A DNA stretch of 64,000 bases, taken from Heterotrichella gracilis (Eukaryota; Sar; Xanthophyceae; Tribonematales; Xanthonemataceae). Below, piece after piece: positions 27,437-39,300 of the stretch. Position 1 is the first letter of the stretch. Every line of letters begins with the position of its first letter. The translations under genes and the position numbers were made by a program. The stretch lies in assembly GCA_032358255.1 (NCBI GenBank), contig JAULBX010013872.1, forward strand, positions 33,112 to 97,111, given 5' to 3'. The notes under the pieces were generated by a model. It did no database searches, was not told the origin of the DNA, and worked only from the letters and a program-made list of their open reading frames with translations.

Positions 27437-28996
27437 GCGGACATGTGCGCATAACTGGGGCAGGGCAGGCGATGCGCTCCTGGTGCTGACCATCCGCCCT
27501 GCCCAGGACTACATGCTGGTTTTCGTGTGATGTGAAGCTTTGCAGGGGACCCATATGCCTTTGCACAGTACTTCCACCCAGTTCTGCTATATTTAATTGA
27601 TGAGCAGGAGCAATACCCTGATGCCCCCACGTATTATACTGCGTTTGATGCATCAGGAGGGCATGGCCGTAGTATGCATCTGCGTGCCAGCTCAAATAAT
27701 TTCAGCCTACAGCACTGTTTGAAAGCAGCATTTTGAACTTAGGGTCATGTGTGCAGTTAGTGCGGAGGCAGAGTGCCTGTCACAATTGATGCTTGTGTGG
27801 TTTATGGTGCTAGGGCAGCTTTTTTTCCAATTGATCGACACTCTATAGTTGGCACTGTGCTGGGCATGATTGTTTCCTGTCACCCTCCAAATGTATTCCC
27901 AAGGGCAGCAACAGTTGAATCTTTGTTAAGAAGGCGCCAGTAAGGAATTCCATTTTAGCAGCAGCTGCCTGGTGTTGGAACAGAATGGCAGATCTGCAAT
28001 TTCATGAAAATTATTACTATTGCAAAGTTTCATAAGCTTTGAAATACTCACTTAGGCCTTTGGAGTACTGTGGAGACACGGCTAGCCCTAAGGGCTCAAT
28101 GACGATGACAGCTGACCTACTAGGATGACATGCCATGGTCATGATGACCTACTAGCTAGTAGCTTTGCTGTTCGACAGTGGCACTTTTTTGCCTAGCATT
28201 GTGAGAGCCTCTGAGCTGACATCTATCGCTATACTGAGTATGGTCAACTTTGAATGGACATATTATGGGTATGAATAATCACGACTCTGCAGAAGCTGGT
28301 GACTGTTCCCCGGGATGGGCCATGGGCTTGCCAGGCCAGGTAATGAGTGGGACACCGGTACTGACTTCACCGTGGCCAATTTGCAATTCTGAAAACATCA
28401 TACGATCATCGATACTGGAGTGAGTATGTTTATCCCCGGAGAACTGCGTTTACACCGTTCATGGATCATTTAATATTCTGTTGCGCAATTCAATATTGCG
28501 CGCGCATCAGTTGCTAGCCTACGGACGTTATTGACTCAACCCTCGTGGTGAAAACGCATCTATGTCCATTGTGCACCATATGGTATAAAATTAAGCGCTC
28601 CGCTGCCTCCATATACATGGACTGCCTGTGCACATGCCAAGGCAATGTCAACCGTCAACTACATACACTAAATTGTATACACTGTTAAGGCACCATGGTG
28701 CATCACAAATCAGCATGTTATCCAATGTTTCCCCCGGGGCAATAATACGCAAAGTACTGTGATAAATGGGGTGCAACACGAATCAGATTAGCAAAATTCC
28801 CATGGTTTACCCATGAATATGGATTTTAATGGAAATGCCATGCAGCATGTAAAAATCAACTAAAATTGTATGTCCTTCCAATAATCTCTAAATCCCCCTC
28901 GCGCACAACCCCTCTGCTGATGTCTTTCATGCCCATCCACCATTGCGCTACACAGGCCATCACCACATGATCATGCTCACATCAATGTGAACAGGT
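27437..28996. other. Convergent intergenic region, AMT1 / TSR1
   Basis: About 1.6 kb between the 3' ends of the ammonium transporter (+) and TSR1 (-). There is no open frame of note, it is AT-richer than the genes, and no repeat or RNA gene was recognised. Confidence 0.5.
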
Positions 28997-31900
28997 TCAT
29001 GCAGCGAAGGTCATGTCTTGCGGCCACTTGGGGAATGAGCGCTTGTACAGCGCCACACACACCGCATCGCGCTGCGCCACAGGCCCATCAAAGACAGCCT
29101 TCAGCGCCCCATGCGTGCCCAGCGCTTCGCGTATCCGGCCCCGCCGCCCCGACTTGGTCCACAGCTCCAGCGGTCTGAACCAGCGCACGTCCTCAGGGTT
29201 GTGGAACAGCAGGCGCACCACCGCCTTGTTCTTGTGCACGCGCACCGGGTAGCCGGACAGCACAACCTTCTTGAGCACCACACGGTCGGGGTCGCACGAC
29301 TGGAGCGTGCCTGCAAGAGGGAGCGAAGGGGATCAGACAGTTGCCAGGTGGTGGCACCACACCTTTGGATCCAAAGCGTGCTGTTGGCAGATCAAGTCCA
29401 TTGCACAGTAAAAGGGCTTTGCCAATTGTAATCGCAAGCATGCTAGAGGGAACAGCATGGGATGACCATTGCTACCCACAACCACATTCAAGCAGGCGCC
29501 ATGCAGAGCCTGGGGTCTCACCTGTGAAGGCCAGGTGCGGGGTGGCCCCTGGCGTCACCTTGAACGCCATGACTGGCAGGGGGGGGTACGATATTGGTGC
29601 GTACACCGTTGCCATGGCTGGCCTCCCCGCATGCAGGAACCTCTCCATCTTGTGCTTGCTCACGCGTGGCTCGTCAGTGGAGTAGGTGGGTTGGGCCAGC
29701 CAAGTCCTGCATAGGTGCAGGGCGTTCAATGCGATACTCCTCAGGTGGCGCATGGCGCTGGGTGCAGCGTGTGCAATGGTGGAATGCGTGTTGCATGGCG
29801 GAGGTGACAAGGGCAGGTACACAGGCAATGCAGGGGTAGCAATGGGTGGCCGCGGCTCAGGTGTTATATGTGTATCGGCACAGGCGGTTGCCCTGGGAAT
29901 TTGATGGTATATGATATTCATCCCCGCCGCAGCAGCACCCCTTGCCCCTGTGCACCACATCAAGGTATGACACAGCAAGCTTGCACATCTCTCAAAGCTG
30001 GAGGCTTCAAGGGTGCAATCTCTCCCCCATGATTTCCTGTGGTGCCTCACCTTAGGCCTGTGACCAGCAACAGCTCCTCCTTGCTTGCAATGGGCTGCTC
30101 ATACCCCTTGGCCTTGCGCACAGACAGGTTGGCCACGGAGAGCTTGCACTCGTGTGTGAGCAAGCCAGTGGCGACAAGGGGGGGAAGACCCTGAAGCAAA
30201 GGGGGAGAAGGGGTCAACATGCCAGCTGCACTTCACAGCCAATGCCAGCCTTCTTGCATATCACCACATGACCTATTTTATCAATCGTCAACTGTGGCCA
30301 TTCCCTTGACATCAATGTGGTGCTCCAGAACCAGGCAGATGCAGTTGTTCTTGCACACCCAGCTCTCCTAGCCAGGCCTTGTACCACTTGTAAGAATGTC
30401 ATTATTCAAAGGCATTACAGCAAACGCCTGTGGCCATGGATGCCCCCGCAAACTAATTGTTCTTATCGATTCCTTGTTCTGAGCCACAAAACCGCTGTGT
30501 CCTGGCACCAAGCTGCCCCAAAAATAACAGTCCCAACAATGCCGAATCAATAATCCCCCACAGGGTCAACCTAATCCCCACTGCGACCCAAGTATATATC
30601 TTATATAATACCCCTAGTATCCACCCCCTCCTCCTAATACCCACCTCCTTGGCTGTGGCCTGCACCCGCACCACCACCGCCTGGCCCCTGCCAGCCTCCA
30701 CCCCCTTGACCACCACACACACGTACGTCCCAACAGCCACGCCATAGGGGTCCCCAGGCGCCGCCACCTGGAGAGCCGCCGCCTTGGCACTGGGGGGCAA
30801 ACACAGGGGAGGCGTTAGGCGCTAGGACAGGAGAGCACATCAGCTGCTGGTTGTGCAATTCCTGTGCAGGTGTTTGGCACCATATGTGTTGTATGGCAGT
30901 TGGCACAGGGCAAGGACCCAAGAAGGGTTTTCACCACACAGAGTGCACCCTAGCCAGTGTCGTTCTTGGCAGCTTTTAGCGCTGTACACGCCAAGGTATG
31001 GGCATGCCAGTGACTCTAATAAGGCTGCCGTGTTGAGCGCATGACATGCAGCAGCCAAGGAGGCACAAAGGATGAAGCATTGGATGACGCCCAGTAACCC
31101 GCCAGCAACCAGCAGGTTTTTGAACAGCAAGGATGAGGAGCACGAGCAACGGAAGGTACGTTCCGCACCGCTTCTGTGTCCGCTTGGGGTTTTCAAACGC
31201 AAACACCCTTGAGTACTCCTGTGGCAGGCTCTCCATTGGGTCCCATGGGCTGGTGCGCCAGCTCTTCAAGCCGCGGAACTTTGCAAAGCGCTGGCGGGCA
31301 GGCACGTCATCGGGGGTGTCAATCTGCAAAACACAGGCGGGGTTGGCCATTGGCGGGATGGTGGAACACTGAACTAGACCACCGTGTTGCTATCAATCTC
31401 GACGCGCAAGGCCAGCAATGACATAGTACCCTAAACAGGAGCTCGTACGCACGTATTGAACAGCAGCGGGGCAGTAACAACTAAATAGGGTGTAATTAGT
31501 GGGCAGATGCTGGCTACATGGTGCATGCACAAGGCGAATGTGCAGTAAACATGACCCAGTTGGTTACCTCATCCGGGTAATCTGCGTCCTCCTGCTCTGC
31601 CCTATGGCGCTGCTTCATGCGCTGCGCCATGCCCTCCTCGCCCTCCTCATCTTCACCCTGGGACCAGGCAAATAGGCTGGCAAGGGGCGACCATGGCAGC
31701 ACAGGGGTGTGCAACATGCTCAACAAGGGGGCGCAACATGAGTAACAGAGGGGTGCAACATGAGTACCAGGGATGTGAAACATGATCAACAGGGGGGTGC
31801 AACATGGACGACAGGGATGTGCCACATGAGTAACCAGGGAACATGCAATATAGAGGCGTACACCAGGGGTGGAGGGAAAGGGGCTGTGGCAGCATACCAT

Positions 31901-34900
31901 GTCATCAGTCCCCTCGTCGCCGAACATGTCATCATTATCCTCCCCTCCCATGCCCACCGCCTCCACCTCCTCTTCACTGTTGGCGCCCTCCTCAGACCCA
32001 GAGGAGGCGTCCTCCATATCAGAGCCTGCCGCCTGCGCGTCTTCCTCCCCCTCCCCCTCCTCGTCTGACTCCTCTATGATCCATGCGGCCTGGTAGTCTG
32101 ACGTCCCCCTGGGCACGCGCTTCCGCCGCATGTGCTTGCGGTGAACCTTGGCCAGCTCGGCATCCAGCAGCTCCTGACAAAGCAAGGGGAGAATAGGAGG
32201 GTGTCAATGGCTAAAGGCTGGGAGTTGTGCACTGGGGACCAATAGGGGGTAGCAATGAAGGGACGTGTACTACTGGTGAGCAAATAATAGTGACAGGCCC
32301 TTCATTTGTGGGTGTAAATGTCCAGATACGAGTCCACCCAAGCTTTCAGAAGCAATCGCATGCACCACCAGCTGAACACAGTGCAGCGACACATCTACAT
32401 GGTTTTGTGATTTACTTTTCATATTTTGTTTGTGTGAGAGCTACTATCAGAAAAACACCCATTGGCGGAGAACACCCCCCCCTAGTGCTGTCAGCGAAAC
32501 TCTCACTGGTGATGTGATGTGCGCCCCACATGAAACTCCCCGGGCAGTGGCAGTTAGCACCAAGGGAGGGATTATTAGGGGCGCAAAACAGGGGTGGTGC
32601 AACTTTGCAAGATGGAAATCCAACCCAGCCTCATCCATTGCCAATGACTCCTCACCTCTTCCGTGGGCCAAGTCTGCTCCCCTGCCAGCGGGTCAGCCAC
32701 GTTCTCCCTCACCAGCTGCTCCTGCTCCTCAGGGCAGGGGCGGGCCAGCACAGGCATCTCCTCTTGCAAGGTGTCCATGGCAGCCAAGCCTGAGGTGTCC
32801 TCACGAGCCACCCTGACAGGGGCCAGGGGATCTGGGGGTCCCGCAATGTGGTCTATTTGGCAGTCTCCCACCATGGGTATGTGCACCAGCTGGTTTGCTG
32901 ACAGGCCAAGGCCCCGCACGTACCCCCTGACACAGATCAGCACACAGCCATATGTCAGCACCACCCAGCACTCCCATACACTCTGGGCAAAAGCATCTGC
33001 AGGCAAAGGATTTTGACACACCAGCACCCCCTGCCAAGGATTCCCGACTCACCACAGCCTCAGGGTTCCACCACTTGCGCCGGGCTCCTCCTCTGCCCAC
33101 TGCGCGCTGTCCGCCAGCAGGTATGGCCGCTGCTGGCGCCACAGGGGGGGTGCGGCACGGTGGTCCGCCAAGTGGCGCAAGAGCAACTGGGAGTCTGAGT
33201 TTGTGTGGAGCAGCATCAATTTGATGTCGGAAGAAACCTGCATGAAGGGGCAGCGGTAAGGGTGCACACTAATGGGCTATTAGGCAGGGACGCAGTTGTG
33301 AGTGTAGTGTAGCAATTTACTGCGATGTGGTGGTGCCACATGTCCATGCAAGCACTAGGCTTCCTGTGGTTGTTGCGGGGAGGTGTCAGTCCCAACATGA
33401 TTCGGGGTGTTTTTGTCCTCACGCTTGGTTCGGACTGACGTGCAAAAGATTTCATCACCCACCCCCCTACCGCTACCACTGCCACACCAGCACCCTCAAG
33501 CACCAACATCATCAAGAAACACTCGCACACTGGAAGGCTGGCAATGCACACCATGGATGGTCCATATACCATTGCTATTGAACATACATTTCAGCCCACC
33601 ACATCAAACACAAGGCTTACCCCCGCACCTCAGTCTCCAGCACCGCAGCCGCACGTTTCTTTGCCGCTGACCGTTCCTTCAGCAGCTGCGCGCTGTTCAT
33701 CCCTGTGGCATTGATCTCCACCACCCCTAGGGGCGAGGGCAGCCCCATGGCCCGCAGCACCGTCAGCGCCATCCTCCCCTCGCCGTCAACCACGTCGTAC
33801 CCCTCCCCACCTGGCACACCCACCACAAGCACCTCTGCAGCACGCGCCAGATCAACCACCGCAAGGGGGTTGCTGCGATCAAGGGGTGGAGGGATGAGTG
33901 TGAAGCGTGTGTTGGCGCGGCCAGCCAACGCCACTGACACCATCGTCATGGGCACATGCGGATAGGCGGACGAGTCCCCCTCCACATCCATTGCATCATC
34001 CCCTTGTATTGATCCGCTGGCCGCTACATCGCCCCCGCACACCGCCACCAGCCGGTTCCAGAGGTGCTGTGCATTGACTGCCGCTGACAGGGGGAGAAAG
34101 GCAATGGCAAGCGGGGGTGCAACCTGTCGCCGCCGCTCTAGCACCTCAGCGCGCTTCCTGTCCCTGCAGGGTTGGCATGAGGGGGGTGGCGACATGCTGG
34201 GGACACAGCTCAGGGTGCAGGCTGCATACATGGCTGTGGTACAGGCGAGGTGCCAGGTGCACTGGGTTGCAGTGTGGCTGGTGAACGTGGTGCAGCGCTG
34301 TGTAGCCCCAGGAGTGTCAGATATGGTTGGTAACAGCAGGAGATCAGAAGGAATCCGACTAAAGATAACCGAATCATCACACACAGCCGGGGCGGCGGAG
34401 GGTCACCACAAGCAACAGGCACCATGGCATGGCATGTGGAAGTATGTGCTGCAGACCAAGGATGCTGGATCGTTGCATGTTTGCACAAACGGTTAGGTGT
34501 GCTCGGTACAGCGGAGAAATCCTTTATCAGCACAGCGAACTCAGTTCTGTTGAGCTTGATAGTTGTACATCGTCACCGCACCCCACCGCTTGGCATGTAT
34601 GCAGTTTCTTGAATGCGCTGGCCACTTATCAAGCCGTCTCTCTCACACGCACACGTCAGAAGTACATGCTAGCAATTCCTCTAGGTAGCAGCACCAACCT
34701 CTGTGACTTTGCGGCCTGCAGGCGGGCAGCCTTGCTGGCCTGGGCCCTCCCACCCGCCTTGATGGTGTTGCGCGGGCCCTCTACAAACACACAGCAGTGC
34801 AGGCTAAGTGGAGTGACAAAAAAGTCTTTCAGGCAGCGGGGCGAGGTGGGTACTGCGGCACCTCAGGACAGGGGGCTGCAGGGAAAAGTCAGGTGGCATG

Positions 34901-35360
34901 TCGCAGCCAGGCGGCTGGGTGGAAAGGCACGCACCTTTGGCGGCGTTGTGCTTGTGGCGGGCGGACTTGCTTGCATGACGACCTGACTTGTGGACCTGCA
35001 GGAAGGAAAGAAGTGGGCAACAAGCAGTGCGGGGCGGCAGCCGAGAGTCTGCGGCGGCTGTCACACTGGGCGTAGCTTGCACGCTTGCACCTGCCGGCAA
35101 CGCCCCTGGTGCCGGCAACCACGGCCATGATGTAATAAACAGTGTGTGGTGCAAGGAACGTGCATACGGAGCTGGGGGTGTGGTTGTGCAGTAGCGGTAG
35201 CGCCATGCTCGCCCACATGCATGCACATTGGCAGTGCCCATATACGACCTACAACAATGCGAGCAACACAACAGCTATAGCAGCTACCAAGTAACCTCAG
35301 GATTCACATTGTAGCTTTGCTTACCTTATTTTTCTGGCCATGTCCACTGGGACCTGCCAT
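28997..35360 (-). CDS. TSR1: Ribosome biogenesis factor TSR1 (BMS1/TSR1 family)
   Basis: Thirteen exons: 35360-35325, 34995-34935, 34780-34699, 34163-33629, 33237-33053, 32926-32656, 32173-31898, 31657-31568, 31323-31169, 30789-30645, 30190-30051, 29706-29522 and 29310-28997 (stop TGA). All phases agree; 824 residues, close to the family's usual length of about 800. TSR1 is a GTPase-like protein without GTPase activity that acts in late cytoplasmic 40S maturation. The N terminus is very basic (HKSGRHASKSARHKH). The GTPase-like fold and AARP2CN region follow (about 60-390). A long acidic stretch begins after GTSDYQAAWI (about 410-490). The C-terminal domain ends with the diagnostic VLSGYPVRVHKNKAVVRL, FHNPEDVRWFRP and SFPKWPQDM. 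It is divergent from the giant MYND gene across 1 kb. Confidence 0.94.
31705..31850. repeat. Minisatellite in TSR1 intron
   Basis: About six diverged copies of a 22-24-bp unit with the core GGGTGCAACATGAG lie in the intron between TSR1 exons 7 and 8. Copies differ at several sites, so it is an old array, possibly length-variable between strains. Confidence 0.7.
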
Positions 35361-36362
35361 ACCGCTCACATTGGGGTGCCTAGGCACGGGATGAGATAAA
35401 CTACGATCAGAAGCGTGCTCAACCTTGACCTTAGTCTGCAGTTTCTGCTGGGTCTAGTCAAACCACTACTCGGTTGCCAGTGCAAACGAGACTTTGTGCA
35501 GAACTGGCAAGTCGACGAAGTATTATTAGTACTCGATAGCAAGGGCGTGAGAACCAAACAAGCTTCAAAAAAAAAACCATTTAAGTAATTCAAGTCGACG
35601 AAGTTGACTTCCGGACCTGGGCGCCTGCTTCTTGCAAAATAAGCAAACTCGTCGACAGCATTGTGCATTTTTCTAGCCGGTTTTGAACTTCGGGCATAGG
35701 AACTTTGAGAACGCGCCAACAGCTTCATGCCAAGGGGGCAGCAGTCCGTGGGACCCACCAGCTTCTTCGTCATCAGCTTGCGCTATGAACTGCCAAGCTG
35801 ATCTCGTGCACAGTCAGTACCGTCGTTAGCAGTGAAAACCACCCGTGGGACCGAGCACAGTCAGGTGGGTCAAACACCCTGCCATATGCATGTGGCAGCG
35901 CAGGTCAACGTAGGAAAGTAAATATGCCGTTTGAATGTACACAGGTGAGCATAGGAAAAGTATGGGTGTACACTCCGCAAGCGTGCATGCCCAAGGGGTT
36001 TGACCCACCCTGCCATATGCATGCACGCCCCATTTGCACAGGCGCAACCGCCCTGCTCGTGACACACGGCAGAAACTGGCGGGATTGCCGTCCATGTCCA
36101 TGTCTGGGTTTCTAGGCAACACACATTACTGCAATGTGCGAGGCCCCACCGTTGCTGTCAATTGACCTACAAGGATACCCACAGCAAAGCCAATGGACAC
36201 GACCACTCAGCTCACTAGCTACAAGTCGCGTTGCTATAATAGTGCTGCGGCTGTTCCGAATAAACACTGCCCGAATTTCTATCGCTACCAGCCATGCTGC
36301 ACCTCTCACCCCTGCTAACCCTGCACCCACCTACCTAACCACGCACCCCACAGGCTGTAGCG
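35361..36362. promoter_or_regulatory. Divergent promoter region, TSR1 / giant MYND gene
   Basis: 1.0 kb between the start codons of TSR1 (-) and the giant gene (+). It has no supported gene. It contains two copies of CAAGTCGACGAAGT (35508-35521 and 35591-35604) and the paired repeat at 35864-36023. Regulatory use is inferred from position. Confidence 0.45.
35864..36023. repeat. Combined inverted and direct repeat
   Basis: GGTGGGTCAAAC at 35864-35875 faces its perfect reverse complement at 35998-36009. Each is directly followed or overlapped by the same 18-mer CACCCTGCCATATGCATG (35875-35892 and 36006-36023). The pattern fits a rearranged small duplication or paired factor sites upstream of the giant gene. 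Confidence 0.6.
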
Positions 36363-39300
36363 ATGGCCACACTCGCCCCCAACCCCGGTCCCCGCCCCCT
36401 ACCCGCGGCTCCAACCACCCGCAGCACCTGGGCCCTCCAGCAGCTCTCCCAGGCCACAGCGGCAGTGCAGGCAACTGTTGCTGGGTGCGCTTGCGTTGAC
36501 CCACTGGGGCCGCTGCTTGCCCTGGCACACAGCGGCGAGGTGCGCGACCAGGTGGCGCAGGTGGCGCGCCAGCTGGCAGCTTTGAGTGGGGGAGGGGAGG
36601 AGGGAGGAGGGAGTGAGGCACTGATCAGGGAGGCGCACAGGTAGGGCGCATGGGCAAAAACTGGGCAGCAGCCTTGTGCACTTCACACACGTGCCTGTGG
36701 CCTGGCCCTCACCCCCTGGCCCTGCCCCCTCGGGGAGCCTATATAACAGGGATGACTGCCTCTTTGGTGGTTAGGTGGTTGCCCTTGGTCCTTGGGGACG
36801 CCACTTGGCTGCACAACGCACCACACACAGTTGAGCTACGCCATGCCCACTACCCTAAACCAGCAGCAGTTGCTCCTCACTGAAATGATTTTGCGCCACT
36901 GTCAACCCCCCAGGCGTGGCTGTGTCCGCACCCTGCTGGACCCCCTTCACCGCGCCAACACACCAGACCTCCCCTCCCTCATCGCCGCCCTCCCCCCTCT
37001 GGACCGTGCCCTCCTCACCCACCTGCTGTGCGGGCCCCTAGCTGTGGCCCTGTGTGCGCTGCTCACCCCCGCACTGCACGCTCGCCACCCACCACACCGC
37101 GACGCGCCAGCTTACCTAAGCGACCTGATAGGCCACGGCCTGGGCCCTGCCACGCATGTGGTGGTCACCGCCGCCGCTGTCAACAGGGCAGGTGCTCCCT
37201 GTGATCCGCCTGCCGGCGTGTGTTTCCACCCCCCTGAGAAGTACGCCGCCATGTCCATGCACCTGCTTGCGCTGGTGTGCCAGTGCGGGGAGGCGGCGGG
37301 TGCGCGGGGTGCCGAGCGACTGCTGACCAGCTTTGACTACTGTGGTGCAGTGGGGCTGGTGGTGGACATGATGCAGGCGCCAGGTGAGGGGTGGGGTGAT
37401 GGGGTGCAGCGGGGTGCGTCACTTCTGGATTGGTGTCAGCTGTGTGCGTCTTCAACACTGTCCGTACAATCGCCGCCCCCACATTCGACACTGCCCCCTT
37501 GGTGTACCCACCCCCTCCTGCTCCTCCTGCAGGCTTTGCCTCCTCCCACCGTAGCCTGGCGCAGCCCTTTGGTGGCGCACTGCACGCACTCACACGCTGT
37601 GTCCCCCCTACCCTGCTGGCCCAGCCTGCCTTTGCTGCGCGCCATGTGGCCATGCTGAGGGGGGAGGGGCTGGGGGAGGTGGTGTTCAGGCTGTGGAAGG
37701 AGGTGGGTGGGGAGGCGTTGGTGCCTGGGCATGCAATGTGGTATTTGCCTGCACACCGCGCATATGCGGGCTGTGCACTACTGGAGTGTGCGATGGACGG
37801 GTGATCTGGCTGCTTGCTGGTGAATGCAAGTACAGCCCCGCGCAGTGGCCATGGCATGGTGGGTTGGCATGAGGACACAGGGCACCTGTGCCCCTTACTC
37901 CTCTCCCTGCCTCTTCTCCACCTCCCACTGGCCATGTCCCCCCAGGTTGTCCACGACGAGATGCTTGGCCTCATTGCGCGGACCGCCTTCTGGGACCGCA
38001 GTGTGCTGGCGGTGGACATGGCGTGGGTGGAGCGGGTGGCAGGGCCGCTGGCAGCTCAGGTCATGGCGCTGTCAGAAAAGAGGTGTGGTATTGGGTTGGG
38101 ATGCCATGTGGTTGGGTGGGTGCTGAGCTGCATGAGATGGCAATGTGTAGCCATTTCCTGATCTTGAAGATGCACCCAATGCACGGCACGATGTGTTGGC
38201 ACACCTGCAGTTCCAATGCACATGTAGGACCACCTTCCTCCTCTCCTTCTCGCCCCAACTCCACCCACCTGGCTGTCCCAGGGATTAGGGACCAGGGCTA
38301 TGGTATTAGCCATAGCATGTAAAATTTGGCTGTGTGTGTGGCAAATTTTATGCCTCCCGCCATTTCCCACTGCCCAAACCATCCATGTACCTGTTGCAGG
38401 CTATGTGTTGACATGCGCCCTGTTGTCCCCCTGCAGGGACCAGCTCCTTGAGCCTGTGTATGTGGAGTCGTTCCGCACAATGCTGCAGCTGTGGGCGGAT
38501 GGGCGCGCGCGCTTTGGTTCACGCCTCGTGCAGTGCATCACAACCATCGTGGCGGCACTGGCAGCGGGCGCGAGAGTGGGGCAGCGCGCCAGCCTGGGGC
38601 GGGTGGCAGGGGCAATGGTAGCAGTGATGCGGCGGTGGGAGGTTGCGCAGTGGGAGGCGGGAGCGGGGGGACAGGTGAGGAAGGACCCTGTGTTGAAAGT
38701 TTGACAAGCCTAAGGGTTAACGAATGTGACGCATTGCTTGGATATTGGCGGCATTGGTTCACATCCCCAGGCACGTGGTGATTATTTGTACCAATTTGAG
38801 ATGCAGTGCCACATTTCTTTACGACCCCCACTCCCCCTTTCTACAGTCTGACGCCAGCAGCGAGTCGTGCGCCCTGCACGCGCTGCACGCCGATGTGGTC
38901 AGCCAGTGCCTGTCGGTCATCACAGACCTGCTGTGGCCAGGCAGGGAGGAGCAAGGGGCGATGAGGAGGGAGGTAGGGAGGGGACAGGGTAGCGCCAAAA
39001 GCATGGTGGACATGGTCAACAGCTAGGACATGTGTTGCACATAAAGGGTAGCAAATCTGTGATGATTACATGGGTGACTGACTGCATTCATATCTGAGCC
39101 AGCTGTCCTTGAATTTTATGTTCTGCGCTAGATGTCTTTGGGTCAGGAGGGGACATGCAGCCTGCACTGTGCATGCAGGGGCTCCGCCTGCGCTCCTAGG
39201 CAAGGCAAGGAGGCTCACTATCCCACCTGCCCCTTGCAGATCACTGCCATCCCGCTCATTGTTTCCTCCTATTGTACCCCCTTGGAGACACCATCTCAGC

